NCBI GenBank assembly: GCA_021788565.1
Contig: JAJYKO010000176.1
Location: 1-8,640, forward strand
DNA: 8,640 nt
From: Chloroflexota bacterium
GTDB taxonomy: Bacteria; Chloroflexota; UBA6077
Reading direction: 5' to 3'
A program made the position numbers and the translations under genes. Each line of letters begins with the position of its first letter. Position 1 is the first letter of the stretch. Of this stretch, positions 6,507 through 8,640 are shown in pieces. The notes below the pieces were generated by a model. It searched no databases. It was not told the origin of the DNA and saw only the letters and a program-made list of their open reading frames with translations.

Positions 6507-6730
6507 AAGGGATGTGCACCCCAACACGGCTACCTGCTTCGGACTCGACCACGACGAGCCTGACACCCATGATCTTGAGCCATAGCGAGGGTTTCCTGCT
6601 GATGGCGTTCAAGTAACAGGCCGTGCCCATAACCACGTGGCTGGAGATATAGGTTCTGAAAACTGTAGCGCAGCGCGAGTCCCGTGGCGCAATAGCCTGG
6701 GGCGAGGTTCTGCTGGGATCTGCCTCACCC
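6507..6730. other. Upstream region of second MFS gene; no confident gene
   Basis: No convincing promoter or gene was found between the palindromic repeat and the MFS start. The final stretch from 6653 to 6730 is open in the transporter's frame (a TAG closes it at 6650-6652) and reads as a plausible first membrane helix, so it may be real coding sequence lacking a standard start codon. Confidence 0.4.
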
Positions 6731-7834
6731 ATGCTGGCGATGGGAGCGGTACTGAACTTCGCCCCAATATTGCCGCTGCTCCAGCAGGAGTTCGGTCTTA
6801 CTGACACGTGGTCTGGCGCGCTGATATCCGCAACGATCCTGACTCACACGCTGCTGATGATACCGGGTGGCCAGATCGCCGACGCCATTGGGGCCAAGCG
6901 AGCCATGGTGCTGGGCCAGCTAATCATCGGTGCTTCTCTCGCTTCGGCGGGGTTGTCATCGGCCCTCGGAATGCTGCTACTGTTCCGTTTGACGCTGGGA
7001 GTAGGCACTGCTCTCTCGCTCGTTTCGGGCCTCGCATTCGTCAATTCCGTGGTTTCGATCGACAAGAGGCCCGTGGCCCAGGGGGTATATGGGGGAGGCG
7101 CCAACACTGGCATCCTACTCGCGCTGCTCTTCTCCAGGCAACTGGCTAACTTCGGAGGTTGGCGTGGGGCCTTCTTGATAGAAAGCCTGTTCGCCCTGGC
7201 GATTGCCTCACTCTCGGCAGCGCGCCTGCGTTCGACGCCGCCGCGCCCGTACAGCAGCTCCCTCCGGTGGCGAGACACCCTCAGCCGCCGGCCCCTGTAC
7301 CTGTTGGGTCTAGCCAACGCGCTCACCTATGGAAGCTACATGGCCATTGCGGCGTGGACTGCGACCTTCCTCTGGAGGACCGACGGAATCGATCTCGTCC
7401 TGGCTGGACCTCTGGCGGCCGTCATGGGCGTGAGCGCTGTGATAGCAAGAGGGGTGGGCGGAGCTCTATCGGCAGGGCGCGAGCGGCAGATAATAGTTGG
7501 CTCGTGCCTGGCGACCGCGGCATCCATCGGGCTTGCCCCCCTGGCCCCGGGGTTAGTTCTCCAGGTGTCCGCTTTACTCGTCTTCGGCTGGTTCTCCAGT
7601 GTGCCCTTTGGTGCGATCTTTTCCATCACGTCACGGGAATCCGATGCGGCGTCCATCGGGCGCAGTTTCGGCGTCGTAACCTTCGTTTCCAACCTCGGGG
7701 CTCTGGCATTTCCGCCAATTATCGGCTACGTTCTGGATACAACTGCCTCTTTCGCCTTCGGGTTCGGCATTGTGGCCGCGGCCTGCGTGGCTGGCTCGGT
7801 TGTCCTCGCGCTTTGGCTGCCACGCGGCTATTGA
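6731..7834 (+). CDS. MFS transporter, drug/nitrate-like, N-terminus uncertain
   Basis: Inner-membrane transporter of at least 367 residues, unrelated in detail to the MFS protein at 1933-3330. Motif A is GGQIADAIGAKR (46-57). Helix 4 has RLTLGVGTA (86-94). Helix 5 has a Gly-rich GGGANTG (121-127), like motif C. Helices 2-12 are complete, and the protein ends just after helix 12 at LWLPRGY. Helix 1 is short: only about 13 hydrophobic residues precede LPLLQQEFGLT, where relatives have about 20-25. The same frame continues upstream with AWGEVLLGSASP, which would complete the helix, but it has no ATG, GTG or TTG before the TAG at 6650-6652, only CTG codons. No clear Shine-Dalgarno precedes 6731. 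The gene may use CTG, or have lost its start. Efflux or uptake and substrate cannot be told. Confidence 0.85.
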   Translation: MLAMGAVLNFAPILPLLQQEFGLTDTWSGALISATILTHTLLMIPGGQIADAIGAKRAMVLGQLIIGASLASAGLSSALGMLLLFRLTLGVGTALSLVSGLAFVNSVVSIDKRPVAQGVYGGGANTGILLALLFSRQLANFGGWRGAFLIESLFALAIASLSAARLRSTPPRPYSSSLRWRDTLSRRPLYLLGLANALTYGSYMAIAAWTATFLWRTDGIDLVLAGPLAAVMGVSAVIARGVGGALSAGRERQIIVGSCLATAASIGLAPLAPGLVLQVSALLVFGWFSSVPFGAIFSITSRESDAASIGRSFGVVTFVSNLGALAFPPIIGYVLDTTASFAFGFGIVAAACVAGSVVLALWLPRGY

Positions 7835-7858
7835 ACATTCCTACACAACGCGTATCAT
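7831..7858 (+). promoter_or_regulatory. Possible promoter for the alcohol dehydrogenase gene
   Basis: TTGAAC (7831-7836), overlapping the transporter's stop codon, is followed after 16 bases by TATCAT (7853-7858, five of six matches to the -10). A start near 7865 would give a leader of about 85 bases. The rest of the 117-base gap shows no strong hairpin. Confidence 0.4.
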
Positions 7859-7951
7859 AACCTTGGCGCGGGTGAGCCTCGGTCCTTTGCTACCGAAGGG
7901 GATCCATCGCTACTCTTTTGTCTTCTTGAAATCACTAAAGGATGACGAACC

Positions 7952-8640
7952 ATGGATGAATCCGTGGCACCCAACAGCCTCCAGCCCTTCGAATTCCGCA
8001 CTCCAGGCATCCTCAAGTTCGGGTGGGAGATCCTGACGGCAACGCTGCCGGAGGTCCTGCGAGAGATCGGAGTGGAGCGCCCGCTCCTGGTGACCGATCC
8101 CACCGTAGGGAAGCTCCCGAAGGTGGTTCAGGCAATCGAAGCGCTCTCCTCCTCGGTGCGCTTCGCTGGCGTTTTTGACGCAGTCCCGCACGAGCCAACT
8201 ACGGTGGAGGTGGACGGGGCCCTCGCGGCCTTCGTCAACTCCGGGGCAGACGGGATCGTGGCTATCGGCGGAGGCTCGGTCATCGACACTGCCAAGGGGG
8301 CCTCCATGCTGGCCACCAACGTCGGGCCGATGGTGAACTACTTCGGGCTGAACAAGTTCCCACGGAGAGGAGCACCCCTTGTGGCGGTGCCGACCACGTC
8401 GGGCACGGGAAGCGAGGCGACCCGCACCGCCATAATCGGGGACCCAGCGACTCACGCGAAGCTGCCGTACCTGGACTGGAAGATCGTCCCCTCGGCATCC
8501 ATCCTCGATCCGTCCCTGACGCTGACCATGCCACCCGACATAACGGCCAACACCGGCGTAGATGCCATGACGCACGGGATTGAAGCATATGTGAGCCGCA
8601 GGGCCAACCCGCTCTCGGATCACCTGGCCCTCTCCGCCAT
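7952..8640 (+). CDS. Iron-type alcohol dehydrogenase, N-terminal part (runs off window)
   Basis: The frame is open for 229 codons to the window edge, about 60% of the usual 380-400 residues. It belongs to the group III (iron-dependent) alcohol dehydrogenases, which interconvert alcohols or hydroxy acids and aldehydes with NAD(P). The dinucleotide-binding half has IGGGSVIDTAK (105-115) and PTTSGTGSE (147-155). The start of the metal domain is present, with the first two ligands Asp204 and His208 in TGVDAMTHGIEAYVS, and the conserved NPLSD follows. The remaining two His ligands lie beyond the window. The ATG at 7952 has AAAGGA (7937-7942) 9 bases upstream and an in-frame TGA at 7943-7945, so the start cannot be further upstream. 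It probably handles an aldehyde or alcohol in the same pathway as the ThDP enzyme; 3-hydroxypropionate, lactaldehyde, phosphonoacetaldehyde or maleylacetate-type substrates cannot be distinguished. Confidence 0.92.
   Translation, partial: MDESVAPNSLQPFEFRTPGILKFGWEILTATLPEVLREIGVERPLLVTDPTVGKLPKVVQAIEALSSSVRFAGVFDAVPHEPTTVEVDGALAAFVNSGADGIVAIGGGSVIDTAKGASMLATNVGPMVNYFGLNKFPRRGAPLVAVPTTSGTGSEATRTAIIGDPATHAKLPYLDWKIVPSASILDPSLTLTMPPDITANTGVDAMTHGIEAYVSRRANPLSDHLALSA

Noticed and set aside
6130..6807. 225-codon minus-strand open frame across the 630-base gap
   Set aside because: It overlaps the start of the second MFS gene, runs through the palindromic repeat and over the predicted promoter and dyad of M24 copy 2. 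No family resemblance or ribosome site was found. It could hold a decayed gene fragment, but nothing supports that.

Overview
The window is GC-rich bacterial DNA. It has tightly spaced genes, clear Shine-Dalgarno sites and high GC at third codon positions, and AGG/AGA arginine codons are used freely throughout. I see no rRNA, tRNA, CRISPR array or transposase. The gene content (acyl- and amino-compound hydrolases, MFS transporters, a ThDP enzyme, an Fe-type alcohol dehydrogenase) and a palindromic 'TTCCCGC...GCGGGAA' intergenic repeat fit a free-living heterotroph with many paralogous catabolic enzymes. A Chloroflexota (SAR202-like) metagenomic lineage is my guess, but the sequence alone does not prove it.

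Layout. Bases 74-4730 hold three plus-strand genes: a complete ThDP-dependent 2-oxo acid decarboxylase/lyase-type enzyme (74-1741), a 12-helix MFS transporter with sugar/metabolite symporter signatures (1933-3330), and an M24-family (aminopeptidase P/creatinase fold) metal hydrolase (3477-4730). A strong bidirectional hairpin (4776-4806) separates them from a second M24 hydrolase on the minus strand (4838-6100). This is a close paralogue of the first, roughly 60% identical by eye and conserved from the first residue to the last. Upstream of it lies a 630-base gap (6101-6730) with a good sigma70-type promoter for the minus-strand gene, a leader that can form alternative pairings around its ribosome site, repeated TGTCCG half-sites and a 60-base palindromic repeat. 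On the plus strand there follow a second, unrelated MFS transporter (6731-7834) whose true start is unclear, a probable promoter overlapping its stop, and the N-terminal 229 codons of an iron-type alcohol dehydrogenase (7952 to the window edge).

How the genes may work together (inference). Transport, hydrolysis by M24 enzymes, decarboxylation or carboligation of a 2-oxo acid by the ThDP enzyme and reduction/oxidation of the resulting aldehyde/alcohol by the Fe-ADH form a plausible route for taking up and degrading a small amide- or amine-containing compound. The M24 pair keeps all five metal ligands, but both carry Arg where aminopeptidase P has a second catalytic His. I therefore doubt they are ordinary proline peptidases. 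The substrate cannot be read from the sequence.
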